Shown here: positions 7,579 through 15,100 of the stretch, piece by piece
Layout of the letters: the number at the start of each line of letters is the position of its first letter
How positions within the stretch are numbered: the first letter of the stretch is position 1
Source of the DNA: Gammaproteobacteria bacterium
GTDB lineage: Bacteria; Pseudomonadota; Gammaproteobacteria; JACKNK01
Direction of reading: 5' to 3'
NCBI GenBank assembly: GCA_024234955.1
Contig: JACKNK010000002.1
Location: 496,001-560,000 of the forward strand
Length of the DNA stretch: 64,000 bases
Position numbers and translations under genes: made by a program
The notes under the pieces: generated by a model
Database searches by the model: none
The model's input: only the letters and a program-made list of their open reading frames with translations
Told to the model about the DNA's origin: nothing

Positions 7579-7623
7579 TTGAAAATCCCCGTGTCGGCAG
7601 TTCGATTCTGTCCCCGGCCACCA
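7579..7623 (+). repeat. Attachment scar: 3' half of tRNA-Phe
   Basis: The sequence contains a GAA-anticodon loop (TTGAAAA, 7579-7585), TCCCC, the T arm GGCAG-TTCGATT-CTGTC (7597-7613), and acceptor CCCGGCC-A-CCA ending at 7623. This is the 3' half of a tRNA-Phe; there is no matching 5' half upstream. It is therefore the duplicated end left by tRNA-targeted integration of the prophage. The intact gene should lie at the other prophage end. The 21-base segment 7586-7606 recurs at 19478-19498. Confidence 0.85.
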
Positions 7624-7631
7624 TATAAAAC

Positions 7632-7665
7632 AAAGGCTTATCGGTTTTCCCGGTAGGCCTTTTTT
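7632..7665 (+). terminator. Rho-independent terminator of the former tRNA-Phe
   Basis: A 13-base-pair stem (7632-7644 with 7650-7662, two G-T pairs) and a 5-base loop end in a T run. It sits 9 bases after the tRNA CCA end, as expected for the native tRNA terminator displaced with the att scar. Confidence 0.85.
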
Positions 7666-7823
7666 GTTGCGGCAGGGAATTTGCGGGACTGCCCCTCTAA
7701 CTGATTGAAAGTCCCAGTAAAGTCACCAGATTCAGTTTGCTTTTTCCTCGGTCGCCCACCTTGTTCGCGGAATCCAGCAGCAGGGCAAGCTCTGCAGACG
7801 AGTAGTGCGTGGGCTTCCATTCC

Positions 7824-7996
7824 GACCAATGTGCTGGCGCGCTTGCTTGTCGGGAAACTGGGGTACACCAAGGTCTACAACGTCGAACACGGCATCACTG
7901 CCTGGCTCCGCGATCGCCAGCCGGTTACGCGCTTGTGAACGTGACGTCACTACCGATTCCGGCAAGGCGACTCGCTGCGGTGAGGGCCGCCCCGCC
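7824..7996 (+). pseudogene. Duplicated 3' end of the rhodanese gene
   Basis: These 173 bases match 42829-43001 with one mismatch (position 7853). They cover the last third of the rhodanese lipoprotein gene at 42536-42943, from the NVLARLL segment through its stop, plus 58 downstream bases. No start or 5' part is present, so this is a dead fragment. The 158 bases between the terminator and this copy hold nothing recognisable. Confidence 0.9.
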
Positions 7997-8005
7997 GAGG
8001 GCATT

Positions 8006-8929
8006 GGGGTCAGGTCTTCCATTGTTGCGCTGCATTCTTGTCGAGAGCTTTCCGAACTGCGCGTCCGACGGTGGAAAGATGGATTCCGAAGAAGTTGGCA
8101 ATCTGTTGGTAGCTGTACGCTCCGGTTCGGTATGCCGCGACGATTGCCGTATTCCGGTCGGTGTGCGTGCCTACCAATTCTTCCAGTGACGGTGCGGGTG
8201 GGCGTCGTTGGGCAATTGGGACCGTCAACGGTCGATCGCCCAAATCCACCTCGGTCTGCATTCGCGCCACGAACCGTTCATCACCGAGATATATCTGTTG
8301 GCGTAATTCGGACCAGATCGATGCTTTGGTCACGCCATCGGCGACGAAAGTTTCATAACGCTTCCGAGCTAATGAGCGTCGACCACCAAAGAGGGAAAGC
8401 AGCGTCTCGGTGTTGAGAAACGAGACCGGTGCATCTAACCCCATCGTCGACCGATAGCTGCTCCAAGGCCATTGCTCGGGGAGTTTGACCATCCCTGCCC
8501 GAACGGGGTTGAGAACGACATACCGGCACAGCTCAAGAAGATACGCATCCCGGTCAACCAGGATCGCCTTGAAGCGACCCTGAAACAGATGTCCGGAGCG
8601 GCCGTGTCGTCGATTGCTTTTCTGAGTGAAGACGCCATTGAGTTGCCGCATGCCTTGCGAGAGGTTGGCGTCGGGTGTCTCGATGAGCAAGTGGTAGTGA
8701 TTGCTCATCAGGCAATAGGCGTGACATATCCAGTTGAAGCGATCAACGGCATTCCCCAAGACGTTCAAGAACGCCTGGCGGTCGAGATCATCGTCATAAA
8801 TGTCCTCACGACGATCGCCCCGAGAGGTGACGTGATAAAGCGCGCCAGCGAACTCAATGCGGAGTGGTCGTGCCATGGTTGGAAGCTAGCAGATGATAGA
8901 GGATGTGCAACAATGGAAGACCTGACCCC
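8006..8929 (-). mobile_element. RAYT transposase element with inverted repeats
   Basis: The element is bounded by 23-base inverted repeats at 8006-8028 and 8907-8929, each starting GGGGTCAGGTCTTCC from the outside. The same motif recurs as REP/REPIN copies at 11.0-11.8 kb. The left repeat includes the transposase stop codon. The right end abuts Rhs-type sequence, so the element inserted in an Rhs fragment. Confidence 0.85.
8010..8876 (-). CDS. REP-associated tyrosine transposase (Y1/HUH, RAYT)
   Basis: This 288-residue single-strand transposase cuts and joins REP hairpin DNA. It carries the HUH motif NHYHLL (His60, His62) and the catalytic tyrosine Tyr119 in 'LCRYVVLNPVRAG'. A GHLFQGRFKAILV segment between them is typical of the TnpA-REP family. 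A C-terminal helix-turn-helix (YSYQQIANFFGIHLSTVGRAVR, about 250-272) probably binds the REP ends. It lies alone between its own inverted repeats, whose sequence supplies the last codons (QQWKT). An internally deleted relative keeping the same C-terminus is at about 11071-11256. Confidence 0.92.
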   Translation of the reverse strand: MARPLRIEFAGALYHVTSRGDRREDIYDDDLDRQAFLNVLGNAVDRFNWICHAYCLMSNHYHLLIETPDANLSQGMRQLNGVFTQKSNRRHGRSGHLFQGRFKAILVDRDAYLLELCRYVVLNPVRAGMVKLPEQWPWSSYRSTMGLDAPVSFLNTETLLSLFGGRRSLARKRYETFVADGVTKASIWSELRQQIYLGDERFVARMQTEVDLGDRPLTVPIAQRRPPAPSLEELVGTHTDRNTAIVAAYRTGAYSYQQIANFFGIHLSTVGRAVRKALDKNAAQQWKT

Positions 8930-10152
8930 GTTGTGCGCAGATTGCCGTTGGCGTCGTAGCTGAAGCTGACGGTTTCGCCGTCCGGACGGGTGCTGGTGAG
9001 CACGCGGCCGTTGGCGTCGTAGGTGAACTGGTGGCTCTGGTTCTCGGCATCGGTCAGCGTGGTGAGCTGGCCCTGGGCGTCGTAGCTGAAGCTGGTGACA
9101 CGGGCCTCGGGGTCATTGGCCTCACCCTGACGGCGTTCGAGCAGGCGGCCTTGGGCGTCGTAGCTGAAGTAGTCCGAGGCCCGCCCGGGACGGCTGCCGC
9201 AGATGACATGACCGTGGGCATCGATCTCGCTGACCGACTCGCGCCCGGCGGGGCTGGTCTGGGTGTGGGTGCGTGTCGCGGCGTCGTAGACCGTGCTGGC
9301 GGTGACGCTGTTGCGGGTGCGGTCGATCGCGTAGCGGGTGACGGAGAAGATGTCACCAGGATCGGCGAGGGTCGCGGTTTCGGTGACGTTGACGGTTTGT
9401 ACCAGACCGCCCGGCGTGGTGGTGACGGTTTCGGCAAGGTAGGTGGAGGCTTCGCCAAAGCGGGGGTCGGGGGCGTAACCGCGCCGGGTCACGGTGCCGT
9501 CGGCGGTGGTGCGCACCTGGCTGCCGTCGGCTTCGAAGTAGGTAGCGGCCTGGCTGCCGTCCGCGTTGTTTTCGGTGCGGCGGCGGGTGACGTCCGGGTA
9601 GGTCTCGCGCAGGTATGTCTCGACGCGCCCCTCGCCGTCGGTCACGGTGATGGTCGTTGCGGTCGCGTCTTTGCTGCGCGTCAGGGTGACCTCGCCACCG
9701 GCAGGGTTGGTGTCGCGGGTCAGGCGACCGAGTTCGTCGTAGGCGATCGTGCTGGCATCGCCGTTGGGCGTGGTCAGCGCGGTGAGCAGGCCGTCGGCGG
9801 TGCAGGCGATGCCCCATTCCGCGCCGTTGGGTTCGATGACGCAGTTCAGCCAGCCTTCGGCATCGAGCTCGAGTTGGGTGATCTGGCCGTCCGGGGAGGT
9901 GATCGCGGTAGGGGTGCTGTCTGCGTCTCGGCTGATCGTGGTCGCGCGGTCGTCGGCATCGCGGATCGCGAGCAGGCGCCCGTTTTCGTCATAGTCGAAG
10001 GCATGCAGACGCACGCCGGTGACCGCGTCGGTGGTTTCGAGATGACGACCGTAGGGGCCGAAGTGAAACAGCCGGTCGCCGTCGCCGGAGGGGATGGTGA
10101 AGGCCGGTTCGCCGAGTTTGGGTTGGCGGAGTTGGTTCACATGAATTGGCAC
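8930..10152 (-). pseudogene. Displaced Rhs/YD-repeat fragment
   Basis: About 400 residues of YD repeats (FDYDENGRLLAIRDADDRATTI, SYDAQGQLTTLTDAENQSHQF) are close to the central part of the main Rhs gene (about 13870-15010). It opens near the same 'RQPKLGEPAFTIPSGDGDRLF' segment that joins the NHL and YD parts of that gene. There is no N-terminal half and no RHS core. The frame runs into the RAYT repeat and stops at 8854, so its 3' end was replaced by the element. A GTG at 10152 could allow expression, but a function is unlikely. Confidence 0.85.
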
Positions 10153-10299
10153 CGAGTTTTTCAGAAAGACTGGACGTGAAATGCAACTATGCGAGAACTG
10201 ACCCCGGCGCTGATCTACGGCGTGCTCAAGAATGGTGTGCCGTTTCGGGCCGATTTCGCTTGACGACCAAGACGGTATCTGACCCCGTTCTGCTTGGAG

Positions 10300-10345
10300 G
10301 GGATGGTGAAGGCGGGTTCGCCGAGTTTGGGTTGGCGGGATTGGT
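10300..10345 (-). repeat. Second copy of an Rhs junction segment
   Basis: About 45 bases are nearly identical to 14966-15010 of the main Rhs gene (the EPAFTIPSG coding segment). With the flanking 150 bases, which hold partial REP motifs (ACTGACCCC at 10199, CTGACCCC at 10279), it marks the broken edge of another Rhs copy. Confidence 0.7.
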
Positions 10346-10379
10346 TAAATCTATTCCATTTGTACCTTTCATAAAACAT

Positions 10380-10901
10380 CTATTTATCTGCCATTTTTAC
10401 CATCATGATTTTGACTGGCTCATAATCACGGAGGTCCTGTGGGAGGCTCTCGATGTGGATGTTGCAAGTGGTAATTGACCCTATTGGGAAGTCGGATGGT
10501 ATTTTATACCAGCCAAGATCGTATCCCCAGCCGACCTCGGAGCCTGTGAATAAAACTTTGCGAGCATTGCTGGAACATGTCACGGAGTAATGGCCTAGAT
10601 TGATTTTGTGATATTTTGAATAAGATATTTTTTCCATCTCTGAGTATCTAAGAATGAGTGCGTAGCCTCCGTAGTAATCGTTTTTCGCTGTCAAAGCTCC
10701 ATTGATGTTCTTGTTTCCATTTGGGGTAAATTCATCTATGGGACTGCGTAATATTTTTGGATCGGAAAACGTATAAGAGAGCATACGAAAAAATCCTTTC
10801 GGATCGTTTCGTAATATCCAATCATTAATGCTCTCAGATGATGTTATGGCAATAAAAGAACCTGCCATAACGACCAAGATGTAAAAAGAGGCCTTCTTCA
10901 C
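10380..10901 (-). CDS. Orphan immunity-type protein behind an Rhs tip remnant
   Basis: This 173-residue protein starts with GTG 10901, only 2 bases after the stop of the Rhs tip remnant, so the two were co-translated. The N-terminus is a signal or anchor (MKKASFYILVVMAGSFIAITSS). The rest is a soluble, aromatic-rich domain (DYYGGYALILRYSEMEKISY, GWGYDLGWYK) of unknown family. The gene is clearly more AT-rich than its surroundings, as Rhs tip/immunity cassettes usually are. By position it is the cognate immunity protein of the lost toxin; a periplasmic location would suit a toxin acting outside the cytoplasm. Both are inferences. Confidence 0.65.
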   Translation of the reverse strand: MKKASFYILVVMAGSFIAITSSESINDWILRNDPKGFFRMLSYTFSDPKILRSPIDEFTPNGNKNINGALTAKNDYYGGYALILRYSEMEKISYSKYHKINLGHYSVTCSSNARKVLFTGSEVGWGYDLGWYKIPSDFPIGSITTCNIHIESLPQDLRDYEPVKIMMVKMADK

Positions 10902-10903
10902 GA

Positions 10904-11050
10904 TTATTGCAGCCTTCTGTTCCCTCTTGAGCCTCCTCTTTTCGGATCGGCTCTATCGAGCACTTCTCGAACAAAGTCTTGGCAGTGTCTTCCAGAGGTG
11001 AAGTCATATGTTCCTTCGTATTCGGGGTGCAGCAGGGTCAGGGTGCAGCA
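10904..11050 (-). pseudogene. C-terminal remnant of an alternative Rhs toxin tip
   Basis: Reading leftwards, a frame gives HPEYEGTYDFTSGRHCQDFV followed by REVLDRADPKRGGSRGNRRLQ and a TAA at 10906-10904. It opens only as far as a short direct repeat (GGTGCAGCAGGGTCA, three imperfect copies at 11026-11072) that replaced the upstream part. The immunity-type gene starts 2 bases later. This is the tail of a displaced Rhs tip whose core was deleted. Confidence 0.6.
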
Positions 11051-11065
11051 GGGTCAAGGGTGCAG

Positions 11066-11278
11066 CAGGGTCAGGTCTTCCATTGTTGCACTGTATTCTT
11101 GTCGAGAGCTCTCCGAACAGCTCGTCCGACGGTGGAAAGATGGATTTTGAAGAAGTCGGCGATCTGTTGGTAGCTGTACGCTCCGGTTCGATATGCCGCG
11201 ACGATTGCCATATTCCGGTCGGTGTACGCGGCTGCCAATTCTTGCAGTGACGGCGTGAACAATGGAAGACCGGACCCC
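11066..11278 (-). mobile_element. Internally deleted RAYT element (MITE-like)
   Basis: The last about 62 codons of a RAYT (LQELAAAYTDRNMAIVAAYRT, then the helix-turn-helix and QQWKT) lie at 11071-11256, between slightly decayed copies of the RAYT inverted repeats (11066-11088 and 11257-11278). The catalytic HUH and tyrosine parts are gone, so it could move only with help from the full element at 8010-8876. Confidence 0.8.
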
Positions 11279-11290
11279 ATCGCTTCGTTG

Positions 11291-11422
11291 CGAGGCATTG
11301 CGAGGCATTGCGAGGCATTGCGAGGCATTGCGAGGCATTGCGAGGCATTGCGCGAGGCATTGCGCGAGGCATTGCGCGAGGCATTGCGCGAGGCATTGCG
11401 CGAGGCATTGCGCGAGGCATTG
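11291..11422. repeat. Tandem repeat: six 10-mers followed by six 12-mers
   Basis: Six perfect copies of CGAGGCATTG (11291-11350) pass directly into six perfect copies of CGCGAGGCATTG (11351-11422), which run into a REPIN. The unit grows by one CG dinucleotide halfway. There are no spacers, so this is not a CRISPR. Perfect identity suggests very recent slippage expansion. Confidence 0.95.
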
Positions 11423-11470
11423 GGGTCAGGTCTTCTATTATGGCATGCAACAATGGAAGACCTGACCCCA
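11422..11470. repeat. REPIN (paired REP hairpin)
   Basis: GGGGTCAGGTCTTC and its inverse GAAGACCTGACCCC are separated by about 20 bases and match the ends of the RAYT element at 8006-8929. This is the standard REPIN layout of two opposed REPs. Confidence 0.85.
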
Positions 11471-11479
11471 TCGCTTTCT

Positions 11480-11562
11480 CTCAGCGTGATGAGTTGACCT
11501 TCGGTGTTGTAGGTGTAGCCCTGCGGTTTGCCGTCGGCGCGCAGGACGTTGGTGAGTTCCTT
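11480..11562 (-). pseudogene. Rhs core scrap between REPINs
   Basis: About 80 bases match 13640-13722 of the main Rhs gene (coding KELTNVLRADGKPQGYTYNT) with a few differences. It is cut off on both sides by REPIN sequence. It is evidence of a former Rhs copy here. Confidence 0.8.
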
Positions 11563-11568
11563 GTAAAC

Positions 11569-11755
11569 GGGGTCAGGTCTTTCAAAGTTGTATAGTGCCA
11601 CTTTGGAAGACCTGACCCCGGCGCCTGCCACTTTGGAAGACCTGACCCCGGCGCCTGACCCCGGCGCCACTCGTTCCTCTTTCCTTGAACGCCTGACCCC
11701 GGCGCCACTCGTTCCTCTTTCCTTGAAAGACCTGACCCCGTTCCTCTTTCGCCGT
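11569..11755. repeat. REPIN and REP cluster
   Basis: One complete REPIN (11569-11619) is followed by four more REP ends (GACCTGACCCC or CGCCTGACCCC) embedded in two short direct repeat types: CCACTTTGGAAGACCTGACC (2 copies) and a unit containing CACTCGTTCCTCTTTCCTTG (2 copies). No gene is present. Confidence 0.85.
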
Positions 11756-11801
11756 TGAGACGAGGTTGGTGAATGTGGATGTTTAAAATAAATCTGTCCC
11801 C

Positions 11802-12104
11802 TTATTTCGCCTTATTTACCTTGGTTCTGTCAAAAATATACCGAAGTACCGAAAACAGGAGCAAACAGAGACCTCCTACGTATGCACGACCGAAACCGCC
11901 GGTGTTGTATAGGAAGAGTACGTCGATGCAATGATCACCCTCAAACAAACATGATCCGATAAGCCCGAATAGGCAGACCAATAAAGCGGGGGTCGATGTT
12001 TGGGTGATGGGTCTTGGAGATTTCTTATATACAACGTCGAGAATAAAGAGGAAGATTCCAAAGAATAATATTAGGATAATCGGAGCTGTGTTGGTGGTCG
12101 TCAT
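11802..12104 (-). CDS. Membrane immunity candidate coupled to the Rhs toxin
   Basis: This 100-residue protein has three hydrophobic segments (about residues 8-24, 37-51 and 75-93), with basic loops (YKKSPRPITQ, DRTKVNKAK). Its ATG (12104-12102) overlaps the stop of the Rhs gene in an ATGA arrangement, so translation is coupled to the toxin. It is AT-rich relative to the Rhs body. Small proteins right after an Rhs tip are normally the cognate immunity factor. A membrane immunity protein points to a tip that acts at the membrane, for example by pore formation; this is an inference, with no family match for either partner. Confidence 0.65.
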   Translation of the reverse strand: MTTTNTAPIILILFFGIFLFILDVVYKKSPRPITQTSTPALLVCLFGLIGSCLFEGDHCIDVLFLYNTGGFGRAYVGGLCLLLFSVLRYIFDRTKVNKAK

Positions 12105-15100
12105 GGTTTGGCGGGGTTGCAGATTTGCAAGCAATTTCCAAGATCATAAGCGCCTTGGATTTTGTTGGCCTTTTTCATGACGGCCTTGCCAAGTTCCCCT
12201 GCTACTTTCTTGGCGCCACATTCGAAGGCTATATCAGGAACAGGGTTGAAGAATTCAGCTACACAAAGAATTCGGCATCCTGAAACTGAGAAATCAGGAA
12301 GGGATTCTACCGTATGGGCAAACAATGCTTCTGGGCGATACGCGCCAACAACGCCCGTATAGAGGCCGGCAGGATCATATTGATTGACCGGATTGGAGGA
12401 GGAGTATTCAAACTGGTTTAACGTGTCAATAAACTTAAGTGGATCTTTGCTCGACCAGCTGGCAATGACAGGTAAATAATCTCGCGCCCCAAACCGCACC
12501 GATCCGGTGTCGGTGTCATACAACCCACCCGCAAAGTAAAACGGCTGAAATCCGGGGTTGGTGTCGTTGAGGACGCCCCCCCAAACATCGTAGTCAATCC
12601 GCTGCGCGACGGTGCCGTCTTGGGTGTCGACAAGCAGTCGTACCGATCCAAGGTGGTCCGTGATGTAGCGGTAAGTCCTGCCGTTCTTGATCAGATACGC
12701 CGGAACATGCCCGTGCTCCCCGTAGACGAATCTGCCAACCACCTGATCGTTGCCGTCGAGCTCCGCTTCGGGGTTCAGCGCATCGCGATACAGGAAGCCT
12801 TGAACCCTCTGTCCGTCCTTGAGCTTGGCGATCCGCCGGCCTTGCGGGTCGGTGTGGTACTCGATGGTGGTGCCATCGGGCAGATCGACCTGCTTTAACG
12901 CCCCTTGGGTGTCGTAGTCGTAGGTCGTGGTTCCGTTCGCATCGGTCTGGGTTTGCAGATCGCCGTGCGCGCTGTAGGTGAAGCTCGTACCGTCGTGGGT
13001 CAGCAGCCGATCCTGACTGTCGTAGGTCGCCGTTTGGGTACCGGTCGGCGTCTGGACTTCAAGGCGGTTGCCGTTGGCGTCGTAGACGTAGGAGGCGGTG
13101 ACCTGCCCGTCCTCGGTGACCTGATCGAGCCGTCCGGCGAGGTCGTAGCGGTAGTCGCTGACCTGGGTGACGCCTTCGAGGGTCTCGGTCTTGCGGGTGA
13201 TGCGACCGAGTTGGTCGCGTTCGTAGTCGGCTTGGTAGAGGTCGTTGCCGTCGTCGGTGGCGATCGATTGGCTCAGCTCTCCGAAGGCGTTGTAGCCGTA
13301 CTGGGTGGCGATGCGCCCCAGGCTGGTCGCCGTGAGGTCGCCGGTCTGGCTGTTACGGGACAGCGTGAGCTCACCAACCTGGGTGAGCAGATCGTCGGCG
13401 TCGTAGACATGGCTGATCGGGTCTGCTTGGTTGACGCTGACCTGGGCCAGATTGAAGTCGGCGTCGTACTGGTAATCGACACTCCCGGCGACACCGTGAT
13501 CGTTCTGGCTACGGGTCCAGGTCTGGGCGGTGAGCAGGAAGCCGTCGTAGCCGTAGGCCAGGCTTCCGTCCGGGCCATCGATCTGACTCGCGCGACCGGA
13601 GGTGTCGTAGCTGTAGGTGATGTCACCCCGATCCGTGCTCAGCGTGCTGAGCTGACCTTCGGTGTTGTAGGTGTAGCCCTGCGGTTTGCCGTCGGCGCGC
13701 AGGACGTTGGTCAGTTCCTTGGCGAGGTTGTAATGGTTCTCGCTGCGCGTGCTCAGGCTGCCACCCTGACCGTCGTCATCGCCCGCGTCGAGCGCGGGCG
13801 GGATGTAGGCGGCTTCCAGATCGATGGGCGTGTACTCGAAGCGGTGCGCAGGTCTACCCGGCGGGGCCAGGGTGTGCAGATTGCCGTTGGCGTCGTAGGT
13901 GAACTGGTGGCTCTGGTTCTCGGCATCGGTCAGCGCGGTGAGCTGGCCCTGGGCGTCGTAGCTGAAGGTGGTGACGCGGGCATCGGGATCATTGGCCTCA
14001 CCCTGACGGCGTTCGAGCAGACGGCCCTGGGTGTCGTAGCTGAAGTAATCACTCACCCGCCCGGGACGACTACTACGAATGACATGGCCGTTGGCATCGA
14101 TCTCGCTGACCGACTCGCGCCCGGCGGGGCTGGTCTGGGTGTGGGTGCGCGTCGCGGCGTCGTAGACCGTGCTGGCGGTGACGCTGTTGCGGGTGCGGTC
14201 GGTGCGGTAGCTCTCCACGGAGAGCGGATCGTCCGGATCGGTGAGCGTCGCGGATTCCATCACCGTGACGATCCGGACCAGGCCGGACGGCAGGGTCGTG
14301 CGGGTCTCGGCGAGATAGTTCGAGCGTTCCCCGAAGCGCGGGTCCGGGGCGTAGGTACGGCGGGTCACGGTGCCGTCGGTGTCGGTACGGACCTGGGTGC
14401 CGTCGGCCTCGAACCAGGTGCTCGCCTGACTGCCGTCGGCATTGCCCTCGCTGCGCTGGCGGGTGGCGTCGGGGTTGAACTCACGCAGATACGTATCGGT
14501 GCGGCCCTCGCCGTCGCTGGCGGTGATGGTGACGCCGGTGGCGTCCTTGCTGCGCGTGAGGGTGACGGTGCCGCCGGCGGGGTTGGTGTCGGTGAGCAGG
14601 CGACCGAGCGCGTCGTAGGTGATCGCGCTGCGGTCGCCGTTGGGGGTGGTCAGCGCGGTGAGCAGGCCGTCGGCGGTGCAGGTGATGCCCCATTCCGCAC
14701 CACCGGGCTCGGTGACGTGGTTCAGCCAGCCGTCGGCATCCAGACCGAGTTGGGTGGTCTGGCCGTCGGGCGAGGTGATCGCGGTGGGGGTGCCGTCCGC
14801 GTCGCGGGTGATGGTGGTGGCGCGGTCGTCGGCGTCGCGGATCGCGATCAGGCGGCCTTGCGTGTCGTAGTCGAAGGCATGCACGCGCACGCCGGTGACC
14901 GAGTCGGTGGTTGTGAGATGGCGACCGTAGGGGCCGAAGTGGAACAGCCGGTCACCGTCGCCGGAGGGGATGGTGAAGGCGGGTTCGCCGAGTTTGGGTT
15001 GGCGGGGTTGGGCGATGTAGAGGCGTTTGCGGCCACTGTCGAGCACGGCGATGTCGCGATTTGGGCGTACCGCGACGCCGGAGGCGTTGCCCAGTTTGAC

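Larger units (their letters stand above)
1..7623 (+). mobile_element. P2-like prophage, right-hand (late tail) part
   Basis: The genes run sheath, tube, E, E', tape measure, U, X, D. This is the tail order of phage P2 and its relatives, apart from X, which lies between U and D here. The block stops 110 bases before a tRNA-Phe 3' half, the expected kind of attachment scar, so 7623 is taken as the right edge. The left part (integrase, head, lysis) lies outside the window. All tail frames are intact, so the tail could still be made, either by a phage or as a tailocin; the missing left part decides which. Two integron-type cassettes interrupt the operon at about 4850-5877. Confidence 0.85.

Noticed and set aside
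11291..11422. Possible CRISPR array
   Set aside because: The repeats are 10-12 bases and abut each other; there are no spacers and no cas genes.
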